Assembly (NCBI RefSeq): GCF_024347215.1
Contig: NZ_AP025282.1
Span: forward strand, 1,550,001 to 1,614,000
From: Aliamphritea ceti
Lineage (GTDB): Bacteria > Pseudomonadota > Gammaproteobacteria > Pseudomonadales > Balneatricaceae
Length of the DNA stretch: 64,000 bases
Direction of reading: 5' to 3'
Within the stretch, counting starts at the first letter, position 1. Each line of letters opens with the position of its first letter. Below are positions 16,888 through 24,818 of the stretch, piece by piece. The translations under genes were made by a program, and so were the position numbers. Under the pieces are notes generated by a model. It was not told where the DNA came from and made no database searches. It saw only the letters and a program-made list of their open reading frames with translations.

Positions 16888-19149
16888 ATGCAGGACTTGA
16901 TGGTTACCAAAAGAGATGGTCGAAAGGAAAAGATCGACCTGGAAAAAATTCACCGCGTCGTAATCTGGGCGGCAGAGGGATTGCAGAATGTTTCGGTATC
17001 ACAAGTCGAACTGAAAGCACACATACAGTTCTATGAAGGCATGAAGACAGCGGATATTCACGAAACGCTTATTAAGTCTGCTGCCGACCTTATTTCTGAA
17101 GATGCGCCGGATTACCAGTATCTGGCCGCGCGACTGGCTATCTTTCATTTGCGTAAACGTGCCTTCGGAAGTTATGAGCCGCCACATCTTATGACGCATG
17201 TCGCTAAGATGGTTGATAATCAGCGTTACGACAAGCACTTGCTGGAAGACTATTCTGAAGCTGAATTTAACGAGCTGAATGATTACCTTGATCACAGTCG
17301 TGATATGAACTTCAGCTATGTTGCCGTTAAGCAGCTGGAAGGTAAGTACCTGGTACAGAACCGGGTAACAGGTGAAATTTTTGAAAGCCCACAGATTCTT
17401 TATATGCTGGTTGCTGCATGTCTGTTCGCAGGATATCCGCAGGCGAGCCGACTGGATTATGTGAAACGCTTCTATGATGCCTGTTCACTGTTTAAGCTGT
17501 CGTTGCCGACACCTATTATGGCAGGTGTTCGTACACCAACCCGTCAATTCAGTTCTTGTGTCCTGATTGAGTCAGACGATTCTCTGGATTCTATTAACGC
17601 AACAGCCAGTGCCATTGTTAAGTATGTCAGTCAGCGGGCCGGTATTGGTATTAACGCTGGCCGTATCCGTGCTTTGGGTAGCCCTATTCGTCAGGGTGAA
17701 GCATTCCATACTGGCTGTATTCCTTTCTATAAGCACTTCCAAACGGCGGTTAAGTCCTGTTCTCAGGGTGGTGTACGTGGTGGTGCGGCAACGCTGTTCT
17801 ACCCAATCTGGCATTTAGAAGTTGAATCGCTGCTGGTACTGAAGAACAACCGTGGTGTGGAAGAAAACCGGGTTCGTCATCTGGATTACGGTGTACAGCT
17901 GAATAAGCTGATGTACCAGCGTCTCATCAAAGGTCAGAATATTACTTTGTTCAGCCCGCACGAAGTACCAGGTTTGTACGATGCGTTCTTTGCTGATCAG
18001 GACGAGTTTGAGCGTCTTTATGTGAAGTACGAGCAGGACGACTCTATCCGCAAGCAAACGATTAAAGCGGTTGAGCTATTTGGTTTGCTGGCGTCTGAAC
18101 GTGCCTCAACAGGTCGTATCTACATTCAAAACGTTGATCACTGTAATACACACAGCCCGTTTGATCCTGCAGTCGCGCCGGTTAAGCAATCTAACCTGTG
18201 TCTGGAAATTGCACTGCCAACTAAACCGCTGACTGATGTTAATGATGACAAGGGTGAAATTGCACTTTGTACGCTGTCTGCATTTAACCTGGGTGCAATA
18301 GAGAATTTGGATGAGCTGGAAAATCTTGCTGATCTGATTACCCGGGCGCTGGATAGTCTGCTGGACTATCAGGATTATCCAATTGAGGCTGCACGTCAGG
18401 CTTCGCTGAGCCGTCGTACGCTGGGCGTTGGTGTTACTAACTTTGCATATTACCTGGCTAAAAATGGTGTGCGTTATTCAGATGGTTCTGCGAATGGTCT
18501 GGTACACAAAACATTTGAAGCTATTCAGTATTACTTGCTGAAAGCCTCGAATGAACTGGCTAAAGAGTTAGGCGCCTGTTCTAAGTTTAATGAAACAACT
18601 TATTCGAAAGGCTTGCTGCCAATCGATACCTATAAGCGTGACGTGGATGATTTCTGTGAAGAACCGCTTCACTATTTCTGGGAGACGCTGCGGACTGATA
18701 TTCGTGAGTTTGGTCTGCGTAACAGTACACTGACAGCGCTGATGCCATGTGAAACTTCGTCTCAGATTACTAACTCTACTAACGGTATTGAGCCGCCACG
18801 GGGTTATGTAAGTGTGAAAGCGAGTAAAGATGGTGTAATGAAGCAAGTTGTACCTGAGTACTCTGAACTTAAGGATGACTACGAGTTGCTATGGGATATC
18901 CCAAGTAATGACGGTTATCTGCAGTTGACAGGTATCATGCAAAAGTTTGTTGATCAGTCTATTTCGGCAAACACCAACTACGATCCTTCCAACTTCCCTG
19001 GCGATAAAGTGCCGATGAAATTGTTGCTGAAAGATCTGCTGACGGCTTATAAGTACGGCGTTAAGACGCTTTATTATCATAACACCCGTGATGGTGCGAC
19101 CGATCAGCATGATGATATGGGTTGTGAAAGCGGTGCTTGTAAGCTTTAA
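16888..19149 (+). CDS. nrdA: Ribonucleoside-diphosphate reductase class Ia, alpha subunit
   Basis: 753 residues from the ATG at 16888, aligned with the E. coli NrdA N-terminus (LMVTKRDGRKEKIDLEKIHRV) and with GGGAAG upstream. An N-terminal ATP-cone (about 1-95) gives dATP inhibition. The catalytic loop SNLCLEIALPT holds the thiyl-radical Cys with its Asn and Glu partners. The C-terminal CESGACKL tail (Cys746, Cys751) re-reduces the active site. Reduces NDPs to dNDPs with NrdB. It is followed after 80 bases, containing a strong hairpin, by nrdB. Confidence 0.97.
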   Translation: MQDLMVTKRDGRKEKIDLEKIHRVVIWAAEGLQNVSVSQVELKAHIQFYEGMKTADIHETLIKSAADLISEDAPDYQYLAARLAIFHLRKRAFGSYEPPHLMTHVAKMVDNQRYDKHLLEDYSEAEFNELNDYLDHSRDMNFSYVAVKQLEGKYLVQNRVTGEIFESPQILYMLVAACLFAGYPQASRLDYVKRFYDACSLFKLSLPTPIMAGVRTPTRQFSSCVLIESDDSLDSINATASAIVKYVSQRAGIGINAGRIRALGSPIRQGEAFHTGCIPFYKHFQTAVKSCSQGGVRGGAATLFYPIWHLEVESLLVLKNNRGVEENRVRHLDYGVQLNKLMYQRLIKGQNITLFSPHEVPGLYDAFFADQDEFERLYVKYEQDDSIRKQTIKAVELFGLLASERASTGRIYIQNVDHCNTHSPFDPAVAPVKQSNLCLEIALPTKPLTDVNDDKGEIALCTLSAFNLGAIENLDELENLADLITRALDSLLDYQDYPIEAARQASLSRRTLGVGVTNFAYYLAKNGVRYSDGSANGLVHKTFEAIQYYLLKASNELAKELGACSKFNETTYSKGLLPIDTYKRDVDDFCEEPLHYFWETLRTDIREFGLRNSTLTALMPCETSSQITNSTNGIEPPRGYVSVKASKDGVMKQVVPEYSELKDDYELLWDIPSNDGYLQLTGIMQKFVDQSISANTNYDPSNFPGDKVPMKLLLKDLLTAYKYGVKTLYYHNTRDGATDQHDDMGCESGACKL

Positions 19150-19158
19150 TTGCCCGCT

Positions 19159-19186
19159 GGCCAACCGGTAGATATTCCGGTTGGCC
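19159..19186 (+). other. Strong hairpin between nrdA and nrdB
   Basis: Perfect 10-bp stem GGCCAACCGG/CCGGTTGGCC with an 8-base loop right after the nrdA stop. There is no T-run after it, so it is more likely an mRNA-protecting or processing structure than a terminator, and may set the nrdA:nrdB ratio. Confidence 0.6.
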
Positions 19187-19229
19187 ATATATCTTCATCT
19201 GGCGATAAGCTTAGGTGGAGGTATGAATA

Positions 19230-20420
19230 TTGCCGGTGTCTCTTTTCCGGCGTGATGATCCCAAGCTCGCGATAACTTTAAGATACCAGATGCTATATTC
19301 AACTTTTGATCCGACCTTTAATGACAGCACTAAAGAGCCGATGTTCTTCGGCCACAACGTTAACGTTGCACGTTATGATAAGCAGAAGTATCCGATCTTT
19401 GAAAAGTTGATAGAAAAGCAGCTGTCTTTTTTTTGGCGGCCGGAAGAAGTGGATTTATCCACTGACCGTAAAGATTTTATGGGTATGCCTGAGCACGAGA
19501 AGCATATCTTTCTGAGCAATCTGAAGTATCAGACTTTGCTGGACAGTGTTCAGGGGCGTTCGCCTAATATTGCATTTCTGCCTATTGTTTCCTTGCCTGA
19601 GTTAGAGACCTGGCTTGAAACATGGTCGTTCAGTGAGACGATTCACAGCCGTTCTTACACGCACATCATTCGTAATATTATGAATGAGCCGTCCGAAGTG
19701 TTTGACGAAATCGTTACCAATGAGGAAATTGTTAAGCGGGCTCAAAGTGTCACCCGTTTATATGATGAGTTGATTGAGCTGACAAATATCTATTTGATAC
19801 AGGGTGAGGGTCGTCATACCGTTGATGGTAAGTTGTTTGATACCACCTTATATAATCTGAAGAAGAAGCTGTATCTGACGATTGTATCTGTGAACGTACT
19901 GGAAGCTATTCGTTTCTATGTCAGCTTTGCATGTTCATTCGCTTTTGCTGAGCGGGCGATCATGGAAGGTAACGCTAAGATCATCAAGCTGATTGCGCGT
20001 GATGAGGCGTTACATCTGACAGGTACTCAGTTCATGATCAACGTGCTTTCGTCCGGGGCTGATGATCCGGATTTTAAGAAGATTGCGGCTGAATGCCACG
20101 ATGAGGTTGTAGAGATCTTCCGTGAAGCAGCTGAGCAGGAAAAAGACTGGGCAGACTATCTGTTCAGTGGTGGCTCGATGATCGGTCTGAATGCGCAAAT
20201 TCTGCGTGATTACGTTGAATATATTACTAACGTCAGAATGAAAGCGGTCGGTCTGGAGGAGATTTTCCCGTCCAGCCAGAATCCATTGCCATGGATGAAC
20301 GCATGGTTAGTGAGTGATAACGTACAGGTTGCACCACAAGAAGCTGAAATAAGCTCCTATTTAGTGGGTGCAATCGATAACGAAGTTAATGACAGTGACT
20401 TCGATGATTTTGATCTTTAA
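19230..20420 (+). CDS. nrdB: Ribonucleoside-diphosphate reductase class Ia, beta subunit
   Basis: Supplies the tyrosyl radical. The motif HSRSYTHIIRN carries the radical Tyr and iron ligands, and ARDEALHLTGTQ the second ligand set. The C-terminus (DFDDFDL) is the acidic tail that docks on NrdA. The start is uncertain. The strong GGAGGT at 19217-19222 is 7 bases before a TTG at 19230, giving 396 residues with a 20-residue extension. The ATG at 19290 matches the E. coli start (MLYSTFDPTFN) but has no clear ribosome site. An ATG at 19223 abuts the GGAGGT and opens only a 10-codon frame. Confidence 0.93.
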   Translation: MPVSLFRRDDPKLAITLRYQMLYSTFDPTFNDSTKEPMFFGHNVNVARYDKQKYPIFEKLIEKQLSFFWRPEEVDLSTDRKDFMGMPEHEKHIFLSNLKYQTLLDSVQGRSPNIAFLPIVSLPELETWLETWSFSETIHSRSYTHIIRNIMNEPSEVFDEIVTNEEIVKRAQSVTRLYDELIELTNIYLIQGEGRHTVDGKLFDTTLYNLKKKLYLTIVSVNVLEAIRFYVSFACSFAFAERAIMEGNAKIIKLIARDEALHLTGTQFMINVLSSGADDPDFKKIAAECHDEVVEIFREAAEQEKDWADYLFSGGSMIGLNAQILRDYVEYITNVRMKAVGLEEIFPSSQNPLPWMNAWLVSDNVQVAPQEAEISSYLVGAIDNEVNDSDFDDFDL

Positions 20421-20430
20421 GGGCTAAGTC

Positions 20431-20697
20431 ATGAGTGGTATTCCAAGGATTAAGGTTAATAACCACGGTACGTTTTTCTACCAGTATGAATTTTCGTTAC
20501 TGGATGCTTTAGAGGCGCAGGAAATTCCTGCGCCGTATAATTGTCGCGGCGGATATTGCGGTACCTGTAAAGTCCGTTTGTTGGACGGTGAGGTTGAACA
20601 AGTGCAGGATGCGCTGTTTGATACCGTTGGCGATGAGATCCTGACATGCTGTTGTAAGCCTGTCGGGCATATTGAGATTGAGCTTCCGGAAGACTGA
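20431..20697 (+). CDS. yfaE: 2Fe-2S ferredoxin YfaE (NrdB maintenance)
   Basis: 88-residue plant-type ferredoxin with the cluster ligands CRGGYCGTC plus a later Cys within CCCKP. In E. coli YfaE keeps the NrdB diiron-tyrosyl cofactor active by supplying electrons. Ten bases after nrdB, the same order as in E. coli (nrdAB-yfaE), so one operon. Confidence 0.92.
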   Translation: MSGIPRIKVNNHGTFFYQYEFSLLDALEAQEIPAPYNCRGGYCGTCKVRLLDGEVEQVQDALFDTVGDEILTCCCKPVGHIEIELPED

Positions 20698-21541
20698 TCA
20701 GCAGCGCTTCCGTTTCCTTCCCGTTTTTATATCTGCTTTCCGCTTAGTGTATTTGTGTAATCGTCTGGCACGGATGTATTGGTGTCTGTAAAAAGTCCCC
20801 TTGCCGTTTTTCTACTGTAAATTATTAGTAACAGTTTTGTTTGAATTTTGTGTATCAATGAAGCCAAGCTTTGAGTTGTTAATGGATTGTATAGCTAAAG
20901 GTGTCAGGAATATCTCGGCATGTAAGGGGTTGCGAGAGTTTTGGTTTTTTTTGATTGCCAGGTCGGTTAAGTGTGTTGCTAATCCAATGTTTGAGTAGCT
21001 TGCTGGTTTTCAGAAGAATAGGATTATAAAGTGGAACTGGCATGAAAATTGGTTGTTATTTGATCAGGGAAATAGCGCTGTTATTTTAACTGATAAATTT
21101 AAAGTCCACAGTTGTCTGTCAAGGTTTTTTTTCTTGAATGGCTGTTTAGTTAATTATTGGTTTTAATGATTGTTTGGTCGTAAGTTATTGAATTTATTAG
21201 ACTAAAATGTTTTGTGTTAAATATGACCGATCTGTAACAAAGCCTTTGTTTACGGGCCTTTCAGAAGGGTGTCCAATAGTTGTAAACAGAGTTATCCACA
21301 GAATGTGGGGGTAACTTCCCGTTTGATTTTAGATGTATTTCAGAAGTTAAAGCACTGATTGCTGTAGCTGGTTTAGCAGTGATTTATAGGCTTATGTTGT
21401 GGGCCTTTGATCATTAGGCGGATATGTTAATTGATAGCCTCAGCGAAGGCTGGCGAGCCTGACGGTAGCAGTAAATGACTATGCCAGTCAGGCTATAAGA
21501 AGAGATTGAGTAATGGTTGAAAGAGGAGTGTTAACCTTTAT
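20698..21541. other. 844-base AT-rich gene-free region
   Basis: No open frame here looks coding; a 65-codon frame at 20801 is low-complexity and lacks a ribosome site. It contains a perfect DnaA box (21292-21300), a short inverted repeat AACAAA-GCC-TTTGTT nearby (about 21237-21251), and several T-rich runs. No terminator is obvious behind yfaE. Confidence 0.6.
21292..21300 (+). promoter_or_regulatory. Perfect DnaA box
   Basis: TTATCCACA, the high-affinity DnaA 9-mer, in the context ACAGAGTTATCCACAG, a flank commonly seen beside DnaA sites of gammaproteobacteria. It is a single box, about 600 bases downstream of the nrd operon. Confidence 0.6.
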
Positions 21542-22177
21542 TCAGAGTTCTGTTTTATCTTTGAATTCGCACAGATCTTCGATCATGCAGCTATTACATT
21601 TTGGCTTACGGGCGGTACACACATAACGACCATGTAAGATCAGCCAGTGATGGGCGTCCATCAGAAATTCGTCAGGTACAAATTTCAGCAGCTTTTGCTC
21701 TACTTCGTTTACGTTTTTTCCTGGTGCGATTTTAGTACGGTTAGAGACACGGAAGATATGTGTATCTACTGCCATCGCGATTTGCCTGAAGGCTGTATTA
21801 AGTACAACATTGGCGGTTTTTCGACCGACTCCTGGCAGTTCTTCGAGGTCTTCACGGTTTTCAGGTACAACAGAGTTATGCTTATCAATAAGTAGCTTGC
21901 AGGCTTTTATGACGTTCTCTGCTTTTGAATTGTACAGGCCGATGGTTTTTATGTATTCCTTGAGACCGTCTACACCTAGGGCGTAGATAGCTTCTGGCGT
22001 GTTAGCCACAGGAAAGAGCTTGCGTGTTGCTTTATTAACGCTGACGTCGGTTGCCTGAGCTGATAGAGCTACAGCTACCAGCAGTTCGAAGGGGCTACTG
22101 AATTCAAGTTCTGTGACTGGGTTTGGGTTGTCGGCACGCAGACGGGTAAATATTTCTTGGCGTTTGGTTTTATTCAT
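21542..22177 (-). CDS. nth: Endonuclease III
   Basis: 211 residues, standard. The helix-hairpin-helix LPGVGRKTANVVLN carries the catalytic Lys, and the catalytic Asp lies in AVDTHIFRV. The C-terminal [4Fe-4S] loop is C-X6-C-X2-C-X5-C (CTARKPKCNSCMIEDLC). Removes oxidised pyrimidines and cleaves abasic sites. Downstream of rnfE as in E. coli, but a terminator separates them here. Confidence 0.96.
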   Translation of the reverse strand: MNKTKRQEIFTRLRADNPNPVTELEFSSPFELLVAVALSAQATDVSVNKATRKLFPVANTPEAIYALGVDGLKEYIKTIGLYNSKAENVIKACKLLIDKHNSVVPENREDLEELPGVGRKTANVVLNTAFRQIAMAVDTHIFRVSNRTKIAPGKNVNEVEQKLLKFVPDEFLMDAHHWLILHGRYVCTARKPKCNSCMIEDLCEFKDKTEL

Positions 22178-22313
22178 TATTCTGGCTGTTGGCTTGGCTC
22201 GTGGTGCTTATCTTAATGGCCCAGCGCCTGTATTAGAAGAGGCTTTTGTGTCCTGTGTGCTGCTGAGCGGCGTGATTCTTGTGAGTATTATTCTGACTTT
22301 TGGTATATATGAA

Positions 22314-22338
22314 AAATGCCGGCGTATAGCCGGCATTT
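22314..22338 (-). terminator. Terminator of the rnf operon
   Basis: Perfect 10-bp stem AAATGCCGGC/GCCGGCATTT with a 5-base loop; in the minus direction it ends in TTTTTC. It separates rnfE from nth, so nth needs its own promoter or read-through. Confidence 0.85.
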
Positions 22339-22382
22339 AATTTTCAGAAGTTTTAGATTCTGGAATGGCTATTACGTTTGAC

Positions 22383-23093
22383 CTAGCTGATGTTACCTGT
22401 GATTCGGGCGCGCTTAGGCCCTTCGGATGGCGCTTTTGGCTGTTGCTTGCGACGTTCTTCCAGACGCTGATCAACGATGTTTTTAACCGCGATAATCAGG
22501 CCCATGCCGACAAAGGCTCCAGGCGGTAAAATAGCGAATAGAAAGCCACTGTAGTCATCGACCAGTGTGATTTTCCAGTTTTCTGCCATTGGGCCGAAAA
22601 GCAGGTGCATATCAGCAAACAGGGTGCCAAGGCCAAGTATTTCCCGCATGGCGCCGAGCAGTACCAGTACCAGAGTAAAGCCCAGTCCCATCATTACGCC
22701 GTCCAACAAGGAGGCGCCTACAGGGTTTTTACAGGCGAACGCGTCAGCTCTGCCCATGATGGCACAGTTGGTGACAATCAATGGAATGAAGATGCCCAGG
22801 ATCGTGTACAGCTCATAGGTAAAGGCTTGCATGAGCAGTTCGATACAGGTTACGAAGGAGGCAATAACCATCACGAATACCGGTAAACGTACTGAATCAG
22901 GGACAAAGTGACGGAACATGGAGATCGTCAGGTTTGAACCTATTAATACTAAAATACTGGCAATGCCCAGTCCGAGAGCATTCACCACAGTACCGGTAAC
23001 GGCTAGCAGAGGGCAGAGACCGAGTAACTGAACCAGAGCCGGGTTATTCGTCCAGAGTCCGTCCAGAGTGATTTTCTGATAATCGGTCGCCAT
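22383..23093 (-). CDS. rnfE: Rnf electron transport complex subunit RnfE
   Basis: 236-residue membrane subunit with six helices, homologous to RnfA and NqrD. Signature GRADAFACKNPVGASLLDGVMMGLGFT. Part of the inner-membrane Rnf complex that couples NADH/ferredoxin electron flow to an ion gradient. Its ATG overlaps the rnfG stop, so translation is coupled. The cytoplasmic tail is basic (RLEERRKQQPKAP). Confidence 0.94.
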   Translation of the reverse strand: MATDYQKITLDGLWTNNPALVQLLGLCPLLAVTGTVVNALGLGIASILVLIGSNLTISMFRHFVPDSVRLPVFVMVIASFVTCIELLMQAFTYELYTILGIFIPLIVTNCAIMGRADAFACKNPVGASLLDGVMMGLGFTLVLVLLGAMREILGLGTLFADMHLLFGPMAENWKITLVDDYSGFLFAILPPGAFVGMGLIIAVKNIVDQRLEERRKQQPKAPSEGPKRARITGNIS

Positions 23094-23758
23094 TATTCTG
23101 CTCCCGTAGATGCATTGGTCGCTGCCTGGGAATCCTGCGGTTGAGGATTGTCCAGCAGTGCTGTTTTGTGTTCGCGGAAATAGTGAATAGCAGCAGCGGT
23201 TGCGTTAACTATTGCCCGTGGGGTAATTGTCGCGCCGGTAAACTGATCGAAGCGGCCGCCGTCTTTTTTAACTGCCCAGTTTGTATCATTATCGCCATTA
23301 TATTGCTGGCCGTTAAAGCTTAACACCCAGTCAGACTTTTTAAGTTCGACTTTATCGCCCAGTCCCGGGGTTTCTTTGTGTGCAAGTACCCGAACGCCGG
23401 CCAGAGTTTCGTCACGGTTGATGCCTACAATCAGTGATATGGCACCGGTATAGCCGTCTGGAGCAATGACAGGCATGATGACTGTTTCTACCTGGCCTTT
23501 GCGGCGGGCGCGAAAAGCAGTGGCTTGTGCTAGGCCTGTCAGATCAGCATCTTCGATAATTACAGTGTCGCTGAGCATGTCATTATCAATACTGCTTTCT
23601 GGCACTATTTCATAGAGTGCTTTTGCTTGCTGAGCTTCGATATTGTCGGCTATGCGCTGTTCAGTGGATACCTGAGTCAGAGCAATTGCGCCAGCTGTAA
23701 CAACGGCAAAAATACCCAGTCCTACAGCGCTGTTGCGGATCGCAGTGAACATTTCCAT
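23093..23758 (-). CDS. rnfG: Rnf complex subunit RnfG
   Basis: 221 residues with one N-terminal membrane helix and a periplasmic FMN domain. The covalent flavin site is the Thr of TGATITPRAIV. The phrase AHKETPGLGDKVE is typical of the RnfG/NqrC family. It overlaps rnfD and rnfE by one base at each junction. The extreme C-terminus is Ala/Gln/Thr-rich. Confidence 0.94.
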   Translation of the reverse strand: MEMFTAIRNSAVGLGIFAVVTAGAIALTQVSTEQRIADNIEAQQAKALYEIVPESSIDNDMLSDTVIIEDADLTGLAQATAFRARRKGQVETVIMPVIAPDGYTGAISLIVGINRDETLAGVRVLAHKETPGLGDKVELKKSDWVLSFNGQQYNGDNDTNWAVKKDGGRFDQFTGATITPRAIVNATAAAIHYFREHKTALLDNPQPQDSQAATNASTGAE

Positions 23759-24813
23759 TAGTTGCTTCCCTTCATGCCGCGTTTGGCTTTAGCGTGGCCG
23801 TAAGTCCGCGGTTGGGTATATTGGTCGATAAAAGGCGCACTAAGATTCATAAGCAATACAGCGAAAGCGACAGCGTCAGGGTAGTTACCCCAGCTGCGAA
23901 TGATAAATATAAGTAAACCGATACCGGCAGCGAACCAGAGCTTGCCCTTATTACTGGTACAGGAGGTAACCGGATCAGTAATAATGAAGAAGGCGGCCAG
24001 CATCGTTGCACCTGTTGTCAGGTGGAAGAACGGATCCGGATAGTTATCCGGATCAATCAGGAAGAACAATGTTGATACCAGGGCCAGTGTGCCAAGCATT
24101 GCTACCGGGGCGTGCCAGGTGAAAATCTTACGGTAGAGCAGGAATATGCCACCCATCACATATGCTGCGCTAACTGCATGCCAGGCGCCGATACCATCGG
24201 CTAAAAGTGCACTCTGGTACCACATTTCTTCGGTAGTGAAGCCACCGCGGTGCTTCATTACGTCCAGAGGAGTTGCCATGGATAAGACATCGTATAGCGC
24301 TGGTTGAATGCCTGCGAAAATAAGCTGTAGGGTATCTATGAAGCTAATGATGTTCCAGCCTTCGCCAGCCATAACAAAAGGTGCGCTCCAACTGGTCATC
24401 GGCACCGGAAAAGACACCAGTAGTAAAGCATAAGCAGCCATTGCCGGGTTGAAAGGGTTGCTGCCCATTCCACCATACATATGCTTCGCAATGGCGATTG
24501 CAAACAGGATGCCGACAAACATCACCCACCATGGAGCGAATGGAGGGATTGCCAGACCAAGCAGTACGGCGGTTACTACGGCGCTGTAATCCTGCAGATA
24601 GAAGCTGACCGGACGGTTGCGTAATTTAATGATAGCGGCCTCAAAACCAACCGCCAGTAAGCAACCCCAAACAACCTGAACCAGGCTGCCCCAGCCGAAA
24701 AAGAAGGTCATTGCAGCCAGACCTGGCAAGGTTGCCAGGATAACTGTGCGCATTACATCACCTGTGTTGCCGGGGCGATGTGTGTGAGGAGAGGTAATTC
24801 TGATTAAAGCCAT
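23758..24813 (-). CDS. rnfD: Rnf complex subunit RnfD
   Basis: 351 residues, about nine membrane helices, homologous to NqrB. FMN-attachment region HLTTGATMLAAFFIITDPVTS; other family phrases are MYGGMGSNPFNPAM and DVMKHRGG. The C-terminal tail is basic (GHAKAKRGMKGSN). It starts five bases after the rnfC stop. Confidence 0.95.
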   Translation of the reverse strand: MALIRITSPHTHRPGNTGDVMRTVILATLPGLAAMTFFFGWGSLVQVVWGCLLAVGFEAAIIKLRNRPVSFYLQDYSAVVTAVLLGLAIPPFAPWWVMFVGILFAIAIAKHMYGGMGSNPFNPAMAAYALLLVSFPVPMTSWSAPFVMAGEGWNIISFIDTLQLIFAGIQPALYDVLSMATPLDVMKHRGGFTTEEMWYQSALLADGIGAWHAVSAAYVMGGIFLLYRKIFTWHAPVAMLGTLALVSTLFFLIDPDNYPDPFFHLTTGATMLAAFFIITDPVTSCTSNKGKLWFAAGIGLLIFIIRSWGNYPDAVAFAVLLMNLSAPFIDQYTQPRTYGHAKAKRGMKGSN

Positions 24814-24818
24814 AATGG

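Noticed and set aside
20801..20998. 65-codon frame in the gap after yfaE
   Set aside because: No ribosome site, low-complexity codons, no recognisable domain.
20698..21541. Chromosome origin oriC
   Set aside because: Only one clear DnaA box and none of the usual neighbours (dnaA, dnaN, mnmG, rpmH, parAB).
22113..22340. Plus-strand frame encoding a hydrophobic 50-75 residue peptide
   Set aside because: It starts inside nth on the other strand, has no ribosome site, and its end is formed by the rnf terminator hairpin. The hydrophobic look is explained by antisense composition.
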